Shown piece after piece: positions 27,783 to 36,444 of a DNA stretch of 64,000 nt; positions within the stretch are counted from its first letter, which is position 1; the number at the start of each line of letters is the position of its first letter. A program made the position numbers and the translations under genes. The notes beneath the pieces are model-generated. The model saw only the letters and a program-made list of their open reading frames with translations, was not told the origin of the DNA and did no database searches. Source of the stretch: Allobosea sp. CRIB-10 (GTDB lineage Bacteria > Pseudomonadota > Alphaproteobacteria > Rhizobiales > Beijerinckiaceae); contig NZ_FOKP01000028.1 of NCBI RefSeq assembly GCF_900112185.1, forward strand, positions 24,257 to 88,256, read 5' to 3'.

Positions 27783-28190
27783 TCAGCGCCCGAGCTTCGC
27801 CAGCTCGACCGCGGCGCGCAGTTCGATATGGGCGAGCACCTCGTCGAGGCGCGGATCGTCAGTCGCCTCGCGCCGGGCCGACAGCATCGCCTTCAGCCGC
27901 TCGAGCTCGGCCGGCGAGACTCGTCCCGCGAGCAGGGCGGCCTTGAGCCGGTCGAGCCCGTCGAGCAGGTCGTGGCCGCGGCGCGCCTGGCGGCGCTTGC
28001 GCTCCTGCCCGTCCTCCTCGGCCTGGACCGCGAGCAGCCCGTCGAGCGAGCCGGCATGGCTGACGGCCGCGCCCTGCGCCGACGCCGCGCTCTCGCGCGC
28101 CGGCAGGCGGAAGGTCGAACCGCCAGTAGAGGCGCTGCGGCTTGTCGACGTGGTCGATGAGATCGGGCTGCGCTGGTCGATGCGGATCAT
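27783..28190 (-). CDS. fliX: Flagellar assembly regulator FliX
   Basis: FliX is the alphaproteobacterial class II flagellar protein that, with FlbD, links basal-body assembly to sigma-54-dependent late gene expression in Caulobacter. The 135-residue product has a variable N-terminus (MIRIDQRSPISSTTSTSRS), a GSTFRLP segment, a central LDGLLAVQ and the conserved C-terminus GHDLLDGLDRLKAALLAG leading to DDPRLDEVLAHIELRAAVELAKL. ATG 28190 is preferred over a GTG at 28193. It is divergent from flgI. flbD itself is not in the window. Confidence 0.9.
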   Translation of the reverse strand: MIRIDQRSPISSTTSTSRSASTGGSTFRLPARESAASAQGAAVSHAGSLDGLLAVQAEEDGQERKRRQARRGHDLLDGLDRLKAALLAGRVSPAELERLKAMLSARREATDDPRLDEVLAHIELRAAVELAKLGR

Positions 28191-28396
28191 CACGCTCTCG
28201 CAAGGTCGGCCTGAAAAGGCGCTGCATGGACGCTGCCCGACCCATATCCTTGTGCCGGCAACGTGGTTAACGAGCGGTAAATCGCCCGGCAGGATTTGCC
28301 GGGGGCGGCAGCTTTGCGCCGGCTGCGGCGCCCTGCCCGATCAGGCCACCGATCTCTAAAAGCCTGATTAAAAAGCGTTTTCACTTTCTCCCAAAC

Positions 28397-28412
28397 TGGC
28401 ACGCTCTTCGCA
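28397..28412 (+). promoter_or_regulatory. Sigma-54-like promoter of flgI operon
   Basis: TGGCACGCTCTTCGCA has GG and GC separated by ten bases and a perfect TGGCACG -24 element; the -12 element is TCGC instead of TTGC. It lies 34 bases before the flgI start codon, giving a short leader. Confidence 0.7.
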
Positions 28413-28446
28413 CCGGGGTGGGGAGATCAGATTCACCCGGTGTGCC

Positions 28447-29697
28447 ATGCCTCGCCTCTTCCGCCTCCGCCATCTGCTGACGCCGCTCGCAGCGCTGCTG
28501 CTGGCCGGCGCCGCCATGGCGGCCGATCTCGCCCCGGCGGCCCCGCCGGCCCGCGGCGGCAACGGCGTCAGCAGCCATGCGCCGACGCGCAGCGGCGCCG
28601 CCGAGGCCGGCGTCTCCCGTACCGCCTTCGCCGGCAGCGGCGGCATGGGCACCGCGCTGTCGCGCATCAAGGACCTCGCCTCGGTCGAGGGCGTGCGCAG
28701 CAACCAGATTCTCGGCTACGGCATCGTCGTCGGCCTCAACGGCACCGGCGACACGCTCAACAACGCCCCCTTCACCAAGCAATCCCTGCAGGCGATGCTG
28801 GAGCGCCTCGGCGTCAACACCCGCGGCGCCAGCATGCGGACCGCCAACGTCGCGGCGGTGATGGTCACGGCGAACCTGCCGCCCTTCGCCGTCCAAGGCA
28901 CGCGGCTCGACGTCACCGTCTCGGCGCTCGGCGACGCCAAATCGCTGCAAGGCGGCACATTGCTCGCCACGCCACTGCTCGGCGCCGATGGCGAGGTCTA
29001 TGCGGTCTCTCAAGGCCCGGTTGCGATCGCCGGCTTCTCGGCCGAGGCGGATGCGGCCAAGATCACACGCGGCGTCCCGACCGTCGGCCGCATCGCCAAT
29101 GGCGGCCTGGTCGAGCGCGAGATCGACTTCGCCCTCAACAAGCTGAAGACGCTGCGCCTGTCGCTGCGCAACCCCGACCTCACCACCGCCCGCCGCATCG
29201 CCGCCGCGATCAACGACTTCATCGGCGGCGACTCGGCCGAACCGACCGACCCCTCGACGGTGGTGCTGCAGATTCCGCCGCGCTTCCAGGGCAACATGAT
29301 CCGCCTGCTCACCGATATCGAGCAGCTCCGGGTCGAGCCTGACCAGGGCGCCCGCGTCGTCATCGACGAGCGCTCCGGCATCATCGTCATGGGCAAGGAC
29401 GTGCGCGTCTCCACCGTCGCGGTCGCCCAGGGTAACCTGACCGTGACCATCTCCGAGGAGCCGCAGGTCAGCCAGCCCAACGAGTTCGCCAACGGCCGGA
29501 CCGTCGTTGTGCCGCGCAGCAACGTCAAGGTCGACACCGAGGGCACCAACAAGCTCGCCCTCGTCAAGGAGAGCGTGACCCTGCGCGAGCTGGTCGACGG
29601 GCTGAACGCGCTCGGCATCGGCCCACGCGACATGCTCACCATCCTGCAAGCCATCAAGGCAGCCGGCGCGCTGCAAGCCGATATCGAGGTGATGTAA
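28447..29697 (+). CDS. flgI: Flagellar P-ring protein FlgI
   Basis: FlgI forms the periplasmic P-ring bushing around the rod. The 416-residue protein has a signal peptide (about residues 1-25, ending AAMAAD), the conserved start of the mature domain IKDLASVEGVRSNQILGYGIVVGLNGTGD (given in two overlapping blocks, IKDLASVEGVRSNQILGYG and VVGLNGTGD), and the C-terminal DMLTILQAIKAAGALQADIEVM. It is preceded by a sigma-54-like element and followed by the overlapping flgJ-like gene (TAATG). Confidence 0.96.
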   Translation: MPRLFRLRHLLTPLAALLLAGAAMAADLAPAAPPARGGNGVSSHAPTRSGAAEAGVSRTAFAGSGGMGTALSRIKDLASVEGVRSNQILGYGIVVGLNGTGDTLNNAPFTKQSLQAMLERLGVNTRGASMRTANVAAVMVTANLPPFAVQGTRLDVTVSALGDAKSLQGGTLLATPLLGADGEVYAVSQGPVAIAGFSAEADAAKITRGVPTVGRIANGGLVEREIDFALNKLKTLRLSLRNPDLTTARRIAAAINDFIGGDSAEPTDPSTVVLQIPPRFQGNMIRLLTDIEQLRVEPDQGARVVIDERSGIIVMGKDVRVSTVAVAQGNLTVTISEEPQVSQPNEFANGRTVVVPRSNVKVDTEGTNKLALVKESVTLRELVDGLNALGIGPRDMLTILQAIKAAGALQADIEVM

Positions 29698-30047
29698 TGA
29701 GTGCCATCCTCGCCGCCCCCGCCGCCAAGCTCGCCATCGGCGCCGCCGTCAATCTGGCCGGCGGCATCGCCGACGCGCTCAGTTCTTCGCAGAACAAGGC
29801 CAAGAAGACCGCCGATGATTTCGAAGCCGTCTTCCTGGAGAACTTCACCCAGAGCGTGATGAGCTCGAACGGGACCGAGGGGCCGCTCGGCGAGAACGGC
29901 GTCGGCGGCGACGTCTGGCGCTCCATGCTGACGCAGGAATACGCCAAGCAGATCCAAAAGGCCGGCGGCGTCGGCCTCTCCGACCAGATCCTGCGCGACT
30001 TGATCCAGGTCCAGGCGAAAGCGTCGGCAGGAGCCGGCAATGTTTGA
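29697..30047 (+). CDS. flgJ: Rod-binding protein, FlgJ N-terminal type
   Basis: A 116-residue protein equivalent only to the rod-binding half of FlgJ: KKTADDFEAVFLENFTQSVM, then GENGVGGDVWRSMLTQEYAKQI and the glycine-rich GGVGLSDQIL. The muramidase domain of enterobacterial FlgJ is absent, as is usual in alphaproteobacteria, where a separate hydrolase opens the wall. The ATG overlaps the flgI stop codon (TAATG), so translation is probably coupled. Confidence 0.88.
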   Translation: MSAILAAPAAKLAIGAAVNLAGGIADALSSSQNKAKKTADDFEAVFLENFTQSVMSSNGTEGPLGENGVGGDVWRSMLTQEYAKQIQKAGGVGLSDQILRDLIQVQAKASAGAGNV

Positions 30048-30528
30048 CCGGATGCGCGTCGTCGACGAGCGCCCGCGCATCTCGAACTCGGTCGAGGCCG
30101 AAAAGCTGATCGAGACCGTGATGGAAACGCTCGGCGCCCTCTCCCATGTCGTCGGCGAGGAGACCGGGCTGGTCAAGGCCGGGCGTCTCAAGGATGCGAT
30201 GGAGCGCGAGGCGCGCAAGGCCGAACTCGCCGGCACCTATATGAAAGGCGTCGAGCAGATCAAGCTGAACGCGGTCGCGCTCGCCCGCTTCGCCCCGGAG
30301 AAGATCAAGCGCCTGAAGAGCGCCCATCTCGCCTTCCAGGAGCTGATCGATCTCAACCAGACGGTGCTGGCGACAGCGCGCGCGATCTCGGAATCGATCA
30401 TGCGCGACCTCGCCGTCGACACCAACAGGCAGAACAGGGCGCCCGGCTACGGGCCGACTGCGACGGTGGGCGCTGGAGTCTTCGCTCGACCGAACGCGGG
30501 CCCCTTGGTGATCTCGAAGAGTCTGTGA
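30040..30528 (+). CDS. FlgN-like flagellar export chaperone
   Basis: A 162-residue, mostly alpha-helical protein: AEKLIETVMETLGALSHVVG at the N-terminus, a long helix with EETGLVKAGRLKDAMERE, and FQELIDLNQTVLATARAISE near the C-terminus. This matches FlgN-type proteins, which in other bacteria chaperone the hook-junction proteins FlgK and FlgL. It overlaps the rod-binding gene by 8 bases and ends the flgI operon. The last 35 residues are a disordered tail. Function by family and context. Confidence 0.82.
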   Translation: MFDRMRVVDERPRISNSVEAEKLIETVMETLGALSHVVGEETGLVKAGRLKDAMEREARKAELAGTYMKGVEQIKLNAVALARFAPEKIKRLKSAHLAFQELIDLNQTVLATARAISESIMRDLAVDTNRQNRAPGYGPTATVGAGVFARPNAGPLVISKSL

Positions 30529-30769
30529 AATCGCATAGGCAAGAACAATCTCACGACAGCTACGGCATTGCGAGATCAAAGCGAGCCTGAAGCAAGAGCC
30601 GCCATGGTTAATCTGAGCCATGACTCGACCGATCGCACATTAACGCTATCTACACGCAGAAAAAGCGCGAGATGCGCTGCAATTTACCAATTTCCATAAC
30701 GGCGGATTCAACTCTCTGCCGCATATTCTCGCTCTTGGAAGAAGTCCGCCCTTGCGAGAGGAGTCCAGA
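30529..30769. other. Intergenic region before FlaG-like gene
   Basis: A 241-bp gap, relatively AT-rich for this window, with isolated TTAA tetramers at about 30607 and 30640 but no properly spaced CtrA pair, sigma-54 element or hairpin that I can support. It presumably contains the promoter of the FlaG-like gene. Confidence 0.4.
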
Positions 30770-31240
30770 ATGGATTTCGGCGCGACACCCAAGACGTTCG
30801 CGACCGGTGCCGTCCAGGCGACCGTACGCACCGATATTTCCGTCCAGAACGGCGCGACGCCGGTCGAGCTCCCCCCGGAAAAGACTGTCCGCTCGGTTCC
30901 GGCCGGCGAGCCGGTCCAGCTCGACATCCGCGCCCGGGCCGAGGAGCGTCGCTCCGACGCGCAGCGCCAGCAGAGCGCCCAGGACGATACGGCCCAGCAA
31001 CGCCGCTTCGATGAGCAGCGCCGCCAGCAGGAGCTGCGCGACGTGATCGAGCGGCGCCTCGACATCGACCCGAAGACGCGCAGCGTCATCCTGCGCAAGA
31101 CCAATCGCGACACCGGCGAAGTGGTCGAGCAGCTTCCCGACGAGACGCTATTGAAACTGCGTACCTGGTCGCGCGAGATCCTCGAGCGTAGCCGCGAGGC
31201 GAAAGCGTCCCGCAGCCATGAGATCGAGCGTCTCGCCTGA
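30770..31240 (+). CDS. FlaG-like flagellar protein
   Basis: A 156-residue protein. The N-terminal two thirds are hydrophilic and Gln/Arg/Glu-rich, predicted as a charged helix (RAEERRSDAQRQQSAQD). The C-terminal part, VILRKTNRDTGEVVEQLPDE followed by LLKLRTWSREILE, matches the FlaG signature of the type DxxTGEVVRQIP. FlaG proteins influence filament length in other genera. GAGAGGAG precedes the ATG at 30770. It stands alone before the flagellin cluster and has its own terminator. Confidence 0.72.
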   Translation: MDFGATPKTFATGAVQATVRTDISVQNGATPVELPPEKTVRSVPAGEPVQLDIRARAEERRSDAQRQQSAQDDTAQQRRFDEQRRQQELRDVIERRLDIDPKTRSVILRKTNRDTGEVVEQLPDETLLKLRTWSREILERSREAKASRSHEIERLA

Positions 31241-31266
31241 GAATATCAACGGCTTTCAATTTCTGA

Positions 31267-31297
31267 AGTCGCCGGTACCCGCCGGCGACTTTTTCTT
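31267..31297 (+). terminator. Rho-independent terminator after FlaG-like gene
   Basis: AGTCGCCGG (31267-31275) pairs with CCGGCGACT (31282-31290) around a 6-base loop, followed by TTTTTCTTTG. It begins 27 bases after the stop codon. Confidence 0.88.
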
Positions 31298-31499
31298 TGT
31301 TGATCCCAGCGAATTCGACCGCTCCGGTCGCTACGAAATGACGTTTTACACTCGTTAACTAGTTCGCAACTTCACCCGTATTGCGAGCAATTCGCCGGCC
31401 TGGATTCACCGCTCGTTACGAAATCGGCCGCATCGTCTCTCGGTCGCGGCCAGGACGGTCTCGACGCCAGAAGGCACCATACCAGGAAGGTAGTATAAA

Positions 31500-32822
31500 A
31501 TGGCCGTTTCTCTCTCTGCCGGCGTTCGCAACAACCTCGCGACGCTGCAATCGACCGCCGCCCAGTCTTCGCAGATCCAGAACCGTCTCGCCACCGGCAA
31601 GAAGGTCAACTCGGCGATCGACAGCCCGGTCAACTTCTTCACCGCCGCTTCACTGAATGATCGCTCGAGCCAGCTCAACGGCCTGCTCGACGGCATCTCG
31701 AACGGCATCCAGGCGATTCAGGCTGCCTCGAAGGGCATCGACGGCATCACCAAGCTCGTCGGCTCGCTCCAGTCGACGATCAAGCAGGCCCAGGCCGACG
31801 CGGCTCAGAACCGCCCGACCAAGGCCGGCACGGCGATCGCCACCCAGGCGGAAGTCGTCGCCACCAGCAAGAGCCTGAAGGACATCGCCCTCGACAAGAA
31901 GCTGGTCGACGACAACGCCGGCACTGCGAACGACGCCACTGCCACCTATTCCGGTAACATCGGCATCACCGCCGGTTCGACCGACATCGGCATCTCGATC
32001 GTCGCCGGCTCGACCACGTATACGGCATCGTTCTCCGCCGCCAATGCGACGGTGCGCGACCTCGTCAACGAGATCAACAAGTCGGGCATCGCCACCGCCT
32101 TCGTCGACGAGAAGGGTCAGCTCAACGTCAAGGGCACCGGCTCGGATGCATTGCAGGTCGGTATCGGCGCCTCGGCGGTCAGCGGCACAGCCGCGATCAC
32201 GGATGCCGACACTGGCGGCGCCAACACCAACATCGGCTTTGCGGCCGCTGATCGCACAGGCGCTGGCATTCCTTCTTCCGGCATCACCTCGGCTGTTCGC
32301 TCGAACCTGATCGACCAGTACAACGACCTGCGCAACAAGATCGACGATCTCGCCAAGGATGCCGGCTACAACGGCATCAACCTGCTCGGCGGCGACCGTC
32401 TGTCGGTCGTCTTCAACGAGAAGACCGGCAAGAACCAGACCAAGCTCGACGTGCAGGGCACCCAGCTGAACTCCGACAACCTCGGCATCGTCAAGGCTGG
32501 CAACACCCAGCTCGCCGGCAGCACCAACTTCCAGAACGACTCCGATCTGGAAGCCGCGACCAAGTCGCTGACCGGCGCGCTGACCTCGCTGAAGTCGCTC
32601 TCCTCGACCTTCGGTGCGAGCCTCTCGGTCGTCCAGACCCGCCAGGACTTCACCAAGGACATGGCGAACGTCCTGACCAGCGGCGCGGACAACCTCGTCA
32701 ACGCCGACCTCAACCAGGAGGCCGCCTCCCTGCTCGCGCTGCAGACCCGTCAGCAGCTCTCGCAGCAGGCGCTCGCCCTCGCCAACCAGGCCGACCAGGG
32801 CGTCCTGCGTCTCCTCGGCTGA
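31500..32822 (+). CDS. Flagellin 1
   Basis: A 440-residue filament subunit. The conserved N-terminal D0/D1 segment (VRNNLATLQSTAAQSSQIQN, RLATGKKVNSAIDSPVNFFT) and the C-terminal D1/D0 segment (RQQLSQQALALANQADQGVL, RLLG) flank a variable, surface-exposed middle (about residues 140-270). Export by the FliPQR/FlhB gate and assembly beyond FlgK/FlgL are expected from the family. AGGAAGG precedes the ATG. The long conserved leader is the kind of target that FlbT acts on in Caulobacter; flbT lies downstream of the flagellin genes. Confidence 0.95.
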   Translation: MAVSLSAGVRNNLATLQSTAAQSSQIQNRLATGKKVNSAIDSPVNFFTAASLNDRSSQLNGLLDGISNGIQAIQAASKGIDGITKLVGSLQSTIKQAQADAAQNRPTKAGTAIATQAEVVATSKSLKDIALDKKLVDDNAGTANDATATYSGNIGITAGSTDIGISIVAGSTTYTASFSAANATVRDLVNEINKSGIATAFVDEKGQLNVKGTGSDALQVGIGASAVSGTAAITDADTGGANTNIGFAAADRTGAGIPSSGITSAVRSNLIDQYNDLRNKIDDLAKDAGYNGINLLGGDRLSVVFNEKTGKNQTKLDVQGTQLNSDNLGIVKAGNTQLAGSTNFQNDSDLEAATKSLTGALTSLKSLSSTFGASLSVVQTRQDFTKDMANVLTSGADNLVNADLNQEAASLLALQTRQQLSQQALALANQADQGVLRLLG

Positions 32823-32876
32823 TCTTCGGTCCGCAGGAGCGGATCAACCCGCAGAACGCGGGACGAAGCAAAAAAG

Positions 32877-32912
32877 AGCGGCGGAGCCGAAAGGCTCCGC
32901 CGCTTTTCGTTT
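32877..32912 (+). terminator. Rho-independent terminator after flagellin 1
   Basis: AGCGGCGGAGCC (32877-32888) pairs perfectly with GGCTCCGCCGCT (32893-32904) around a GAAA loop, followed by TTTCGTTT. An almost identical hairpin follows flagellin 2. Confidence 0.9.
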
Positions 32913-33110
32913 GCGGATGTCTTGGATGGGAATCTCACATAGGCCTGCGAGCCGTTTCACATCCATTAACCATGTCGCGACCCCGCTCAATTTCCGAGCA
33001 ATTCGCCGGCCCGGATTTACCCCTCGTTACGAGTTCGGCCGCATGGTCTGCGGGTCGGGGCCAGAATGGTCTCGATGCCAGAAGGCACCATACCAGGAAG
33101 GTATCAAATC

Positions 33111-34436
33111 ATGGCCGTTTCGCTCTCTGCCGGCGTCCGCAACAACCTCTCGACGCTGCAGTCGACCGCCGCCCAGTCCGCGCTGATCCAGAACCGTCTC
33201 GCCACCGGCAAGAAGGTCAACTCGGCGATCGACAGCCCGGTCAACTTCTTCACCGCCGCTTCGCTGAATGATCGTTCGAGCCAGCTCACCGGCCTGCTCG
33301 ACGGCATCTCGAACGGCATCCAGACCATCCAGGCTGCCTCCAAGGGCATCGACGGCATCACCAAGCTCGTCGGCTCGCTCCAGTCGACGATCAAGCAGGC
33401 CCAGGCCGACGCAGCTCAGAACCGCCCGACCAAGGCCGGCACGGCCCTGGCCACCCAGGCCGAAGTCGTCGCCACCAGCAAGAGCCTGAAGGACATCGCC
33501 CTCGACAAGAAGCTGAACGACGACGACGCCTCCGCCGCGAACAACGCCGCAACCGCGACCAGCTCCGGTAACATCGGCATCGCCACCGGCGACACCTTCA
33601 TCGGCATTTCGCTGACGGCCGGCTCGACGACCTACGAAGCCTCGTTCTCCTCGGCGAACGCGACGGTCCGCGACCTCGTCAACGAGATCAACAAGTCGGG
33701 CATCGCCACCGCCTTCGTCGACGAGAAGGGCCAGCTCAACGTCAAGGGCACCGGCTCCGACGATCTGGAGTTCGGTATCGGTTCCGATACCTCCGGAACG
33801 CTCGCCGTCACGGACGCCCAGGGCGGCGGCGCCAACACCAATGTCGGCTTCCTCGCTGCCGACGCGGTCGCGGCGACCGCGATCAAGGGACAGGGCATCA
33901 CCTCGGCGGTGCGCTCGAACCTGATCGACCAGTACAACGACCTGCGCAACAAGATCGACGATCTCGCCAAGGATGCCGGCTTCAACGGCATCAACCTGCT
34001 CGGCGGTGACCGTCTGTCGGTCGTCTTCAACGAGAAGACCGGCAAGAACCAGACCAAGCTCGACGTTCAGGGCACGCAGCTCACCTCCGACAACCTCGGC
34101 ATCGTCAAGGCTGGCAACACCCAGCTCGCCGGCACCACCAACTTCCAGAACGACTCCGATCTGGAAGCCGCGACCAAGTCGCTGACCGGCGCGCTGACCT
34201 CGCTGAAGTCGCTCTCCTCGACTTTCGGCGCCAACCTCTCGGTCGTCCAGACCCGCCAGGACTTCACCAAGGACATGGCGAACGTCCTGACCAGCGGCGC
34301 CGATAGCCTCGTCAATGCCGACCTCAACCAGGAGGCCGCCTCCCTGCTCGCACTGCAGACCCGTCAGCAGCTCTCGCAGCAGGCGCTCTCGCTCGCCAAC
34401 CAGGCCGACCAGGGCGTCCTGCGTCTCCTCGGCTGA
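33111..34436 (+). CDS. Flagellin 2
   Basis: A 441-residue flagellin nearly identical to flagellin 1 over the N-terminal about 135 and C-terminal about 165 residues, with a divergent centre (about 140-275). The ATG at 33111, preceded by AGGAAGG, is chosen by alignment with flagellin 1; the frame is open upstream within the leader. The identical termini suggest recent duplication or gene conversion, with selection or recombination varying the exposed domain. Role as for flagellin 1. Confidence 0.95.
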   Translation: MAVSLSAGVRNNLSTLQSTAAQSALIQNRLATGKKVNSAIDSPVNFFTAASLNDRSSQLTGLLDGISNGIQTIQAASKGIDGITKLVGSLQSTIKQAQADAAQNRPTKAGTALATQAEVVATSKSLKDIALDKKLNDDDASAANNAATATSSGNIGIATGDTFIGISLTAGSTTYEASFSSANATVRDLVNEINKSGIATAFVDEKGQLNVKGTGSDDLEFGIGSDTSGTLAVTDAQGGGANTNVGFLAADAVAATAIKGQGITSAVRSNLIDQYNDLRNKIDDLAKDAGFNGINLLGGDRLSVVFNEKTGKNQTKLDVQGTQLTSDNLGIVKAGNTQLAGTTNFQNDSDLEAATKSLTGALTSLKSLSSTFGANLSVVQTRQDFTKDMANVLTSGADSLVNADLNQEAASLLALQTRQQLSQQALSLANQADQGVLRLLG

Positions 34437-34488
34437 TCTTCGGTCCGCAGGAGCGGATCACCCCGCAGAACGCGGGACGAAGCAAAAG

Positions 34489-34522
34489 AGCGGCGGAGCC
34501 AATGGCTCCGCCGCTTTTCGTT
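34489..34522 (+). terminator. Rho-independent terminator after flagellin 2
   Basis: AGCGGCGGAGCC (34489-34500) pairs with GGCTCCGCCGCT (34504-34515) around a 3-base loop (AAT), followed by TTTCGTTTG. It is a copy of the flagellin 1 terminator. Confidence 0.9.
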
Positions 34523-34539
34523 TGTGCCCTGTAGCGGGA

Positions 34540-34554
34540 TTAACCGTTTATTAG
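34540..34554 (+). promoter_or_regulatory. CtrA-like box before flagellin 3
   Basis: TTAA (34540-34543), seven bases, TTAG (34551-34554): a near match to TTAA-N7-TTAA, with another TTAAC at 34557-34561. It lies about 70-85 bases before the flagellin 3 start. A single mismatch and no experimental support keep this tentative. Confidence 0.4.
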
Positions 34555-34624
34555 CCTTAACAAAGGATTGTCGGTCCCGACCAACCTGGCTGAGCGCCGA
34601 ATCGCGCTGTCTGAGGGACCTGAA

Positions 34625-36016
34625 ATGGCCAACACCATCCTGTCGAACGGCGTCCGCAACAACCTGCTGACCCTTCAGCAGACCACGGCCCAGCAGAGCG
34701 TCATCCAGAACCGCCTGGCGACCGGCCGCAAGGTCAACTCGGCGATCGACAATCCGGTGAACTACTTCACCTCCGTGTCGCTGAACGATCGGTCGAGCCA
34801 GCTCACTAACCTGCTCGACGGCATCTCGAACGGCATCCAGACCATCCAGGCCGCCTCCAAGGGCATCGACGGCATCACCAAGCTGGTCCAGTCGCTGCAG
34901 TCGACCGTGAAGCAGGCGCAGGCCGACGCGGCACAAAACCGCCCGACCAAGGCCGGCGGGGCGCTCGCGACACAGGCCGAGGTAGTTCTGACCAGCAAGA
35001 GCCTCAAGGACCTCGCGCTCGACAAGAAACTGGTCGATGACAATGCCGGCGTCGCCAACACCGCCACGGCGACCTATTCGGGCAATCTTGGCATCACCGC
35101 TCCGGCTGCCGGCGACTACCAGGTGCTCGCCATCTCGGTGAAGTCGGGCTCCAACACCTACACGGCGTCCTTCAACGCCGCCAACACGACGGTGCGCGAT
35201 CTCGTCAACGAGATCAACAAGTCCGGCATTGCCAGCGCCTTCGTCGACGAGAAAGGCCAGCTCAACATCAAGGGCGCGGGCTCGGAGGATGTCGAGTTCG
35301 GCCTCGGCCAGGCGACCTTCACCCCGGCTGTCGCAGGCTCCCCGACGGCGGCGGAATACGCCGCGGCCGGGACGCCCGCCATCACCGACGCCCAGAGCGC
35401 TGCTTCGGAGAACGCCGCGATCGGCTTCGCGCTCGGTGACAACGCCGCCGCCACCACGACGATCAAGGGCGCCGCCATCACGTCGGCGGTGCGTTCGAAC
35501 CTGATCGATCAGTTCAACGACCTGCGCAACAAGATCGACGATCTCGCCAAGGATTCGAGCTATAACGGCATCAACCTGCTCTCGGGTGACCGTCTCTCGA
35601 TCGTCTTCAACGAGAAGACCGGCCGCAACCAGACCAAGCTCGACATCCAGGGCTCGAACATCACGGCGGACAATCTCGGCATTCCGCGTGCGATCAACAC
35701 CCAGCTCGCCGGCTTCATCAACTTCCAGAACGATGCCGACCTCGAGAAGGCGACCACGGCCCTGACCGGCTCGCTGACATCGCTGAAGTCGCTGGCCTCG
35801 ACGCTCGGCTCCAATCTCTCGGTCGCCCAGACCCGGCAGGACTTCACCAAGGAACTGTCGAACGTTCTGATCACAGGCGCGGGCAACCTTGTCCTCGCCG
35901 ACCCGAACGAGGAAGGCGCCAGCCTGCTCGCGCTCAACACCCGCCAGCAGCTCTCGCAGACCGCCCTCTCGCTCGCCAACCAGGCCGACCAGGGCGTGCT
36001 GCGCCTGTTCGGCTGA
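34625..36016 (+). CDS. Flagellin 3
   Basis: A 463-residue flagellin related to but clearly distinct from flagellins 1 and 2 (N-terminus MANTILSNGVRNNLLTLQQT, C-terminus LSLANQADQGVLRLFG). The central domain is longer than in the other two, with an insertion around residues 225-270 rich in Ala, Thr and Pro. It lacks the duplicated leader of the first two genes and has its own upstream TTAA-containing region. The ATG at 34625 is chosen by alignment with the other flagellins; no strong Shine-Dalgarno is visible. flbT follows after 35 bases. Confidence 0.95.
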   Translation: MANTILSNGVRNNLLTLQQTTAQQSVIQNRLATGRKVNSAIDNPVNYFTSVSLNDRSSQLTNLLDGISNGIQTIQAASKGIDGITKLVQSLQSTVKQAQADAAQNRPTKAGGALATQAEVVLTSKSLKDLALDKKLVDDNAGVANTATATYSGNLGITAPAAGDYQVLAISVKSGSNTYTASFNAANTTVRDLVNEINKSGIASAFVDEKGQLNIKGAGSEDVEFGLGQATFTPAVAGSPTAAEYAAAGTPAITDAQSAASENAAIGFALGDNAAATTTIKGAAITSAVRSNLIDQFNDLRNKIDDLAKDSSYNGINLLSGDRLSIVFNEKTGRNQTKLDIQGSNITADNLGIPRAINTQLAGFINFQNDADLEKATTALTGSLTSLKSLASTLGSNLSVAQTRQDFTKELSNVLITGAGNLVLADPNEEGASLLALNTRQQLSQTALSLANQADQGVLRLFG

Positions 36017-36051
36017 CGCCCCTCCCCTTATAGCCAGAAGGCGGGACAGAC

Positions 36052-36444
36052 ATGGCCCTCAAGGTCGAGCTCAAGCCGAACGAGCGCATCATCATCGGCT
36101 CGGTCGTCATCCGAAACGACGAGCAGCGCACGCGCTTCTTCATCGAGGGCGAGGCGCCGATCCTGCGCGAGAAGGACATCCTCACCGCGGCCAGCGCCGA
36201 CACGCCGGCCAAGAAGATCTACCTCGCGATCCAGCTGATGTACCTCGCCGGCGATCCGACGGGGGAGCATGAGGTCTACTTCCAGCTCGTGCGCGACTTC
36301 ATGCAGGCGGCGCCGAGCGCTTTGCCGCATATGTCCGAAATCAATAACTGCATCTTAAGCGGTGAGCTCTACAAAGCTCTCAAGGCTGCCAAGAAGCTGA
36401 TCTCTTACGAGGCGGAACTGCTCGAGCATGCAAAGCGGGTTTAA
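36052..36444 (+). CDS. flbT: Flagellin post-transcriptional regulator FlbT
   Basis: FlbT binds flagellin mRNA leaders and, in Caulobacter, destabilises the transcript until the hook is complete. The 130-residue protein begins MALKVELKPNERIIIGSVVI, includes RTRFFIEGEAPILREKDIL and the central KKIYLAIQLMYL, and ends in helices with LSGELYKALKAAKKLI; all are typical of the family. It lies just after three flagellin genes and overlaps flaF by 17 bases, the usual arrangement in alphaproteobacteria. Confidence 0.95.
   Translation: MALKVELKPNERIIIGSVVIRNDEQRTRFFIEGEAPILREKDILTAASADTPAKKIYLAIQLMYLAGDPTGEHEVYFQLVRDFMQAAPSALPHMSEINNCILSGELYKALKAAKKLISYEAELLEHAKRV

Larger units (their letters stand above)
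31384..32912 (+). repeat. Flagellin duplication unit 1
   Basis: This block comprises a 116-base leader, the first flagellin gene, a 3' region and a terminator. It is repeated at 32995-34523 with a constant offset of 1611-1614 bases. Leader and terminator are nearly identical; only the middle of the coding region diverges. Confidence 0.85.
32995..34523 (+). repeat. Flagellin duplication unit 2
   Basis: Second copy of the block at 31384-32912, including the leader with its GAAGGCACCATACCAGGAAG segment, the flagellin gene and the terminator. A TTAA lies exactly 145 bases before the start codon in both copies (31355 and 32966), so detectable similarity may extend slightly upstream of the limits given. 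Confidence 0.85.

Noticed and set aside
28267..28281. TTAA-N7-TAAA near fliX considered a CtrA box
   Set aside because: One half is mismatched and the site is isolated; too weak to list.
31375..33110. Flagellin leaders examined for sigma-54 elements
   Set aside because: Closest matches read GG-N10-CG, not GG-N10-GC, so no sigma-54 promoter is claimed.
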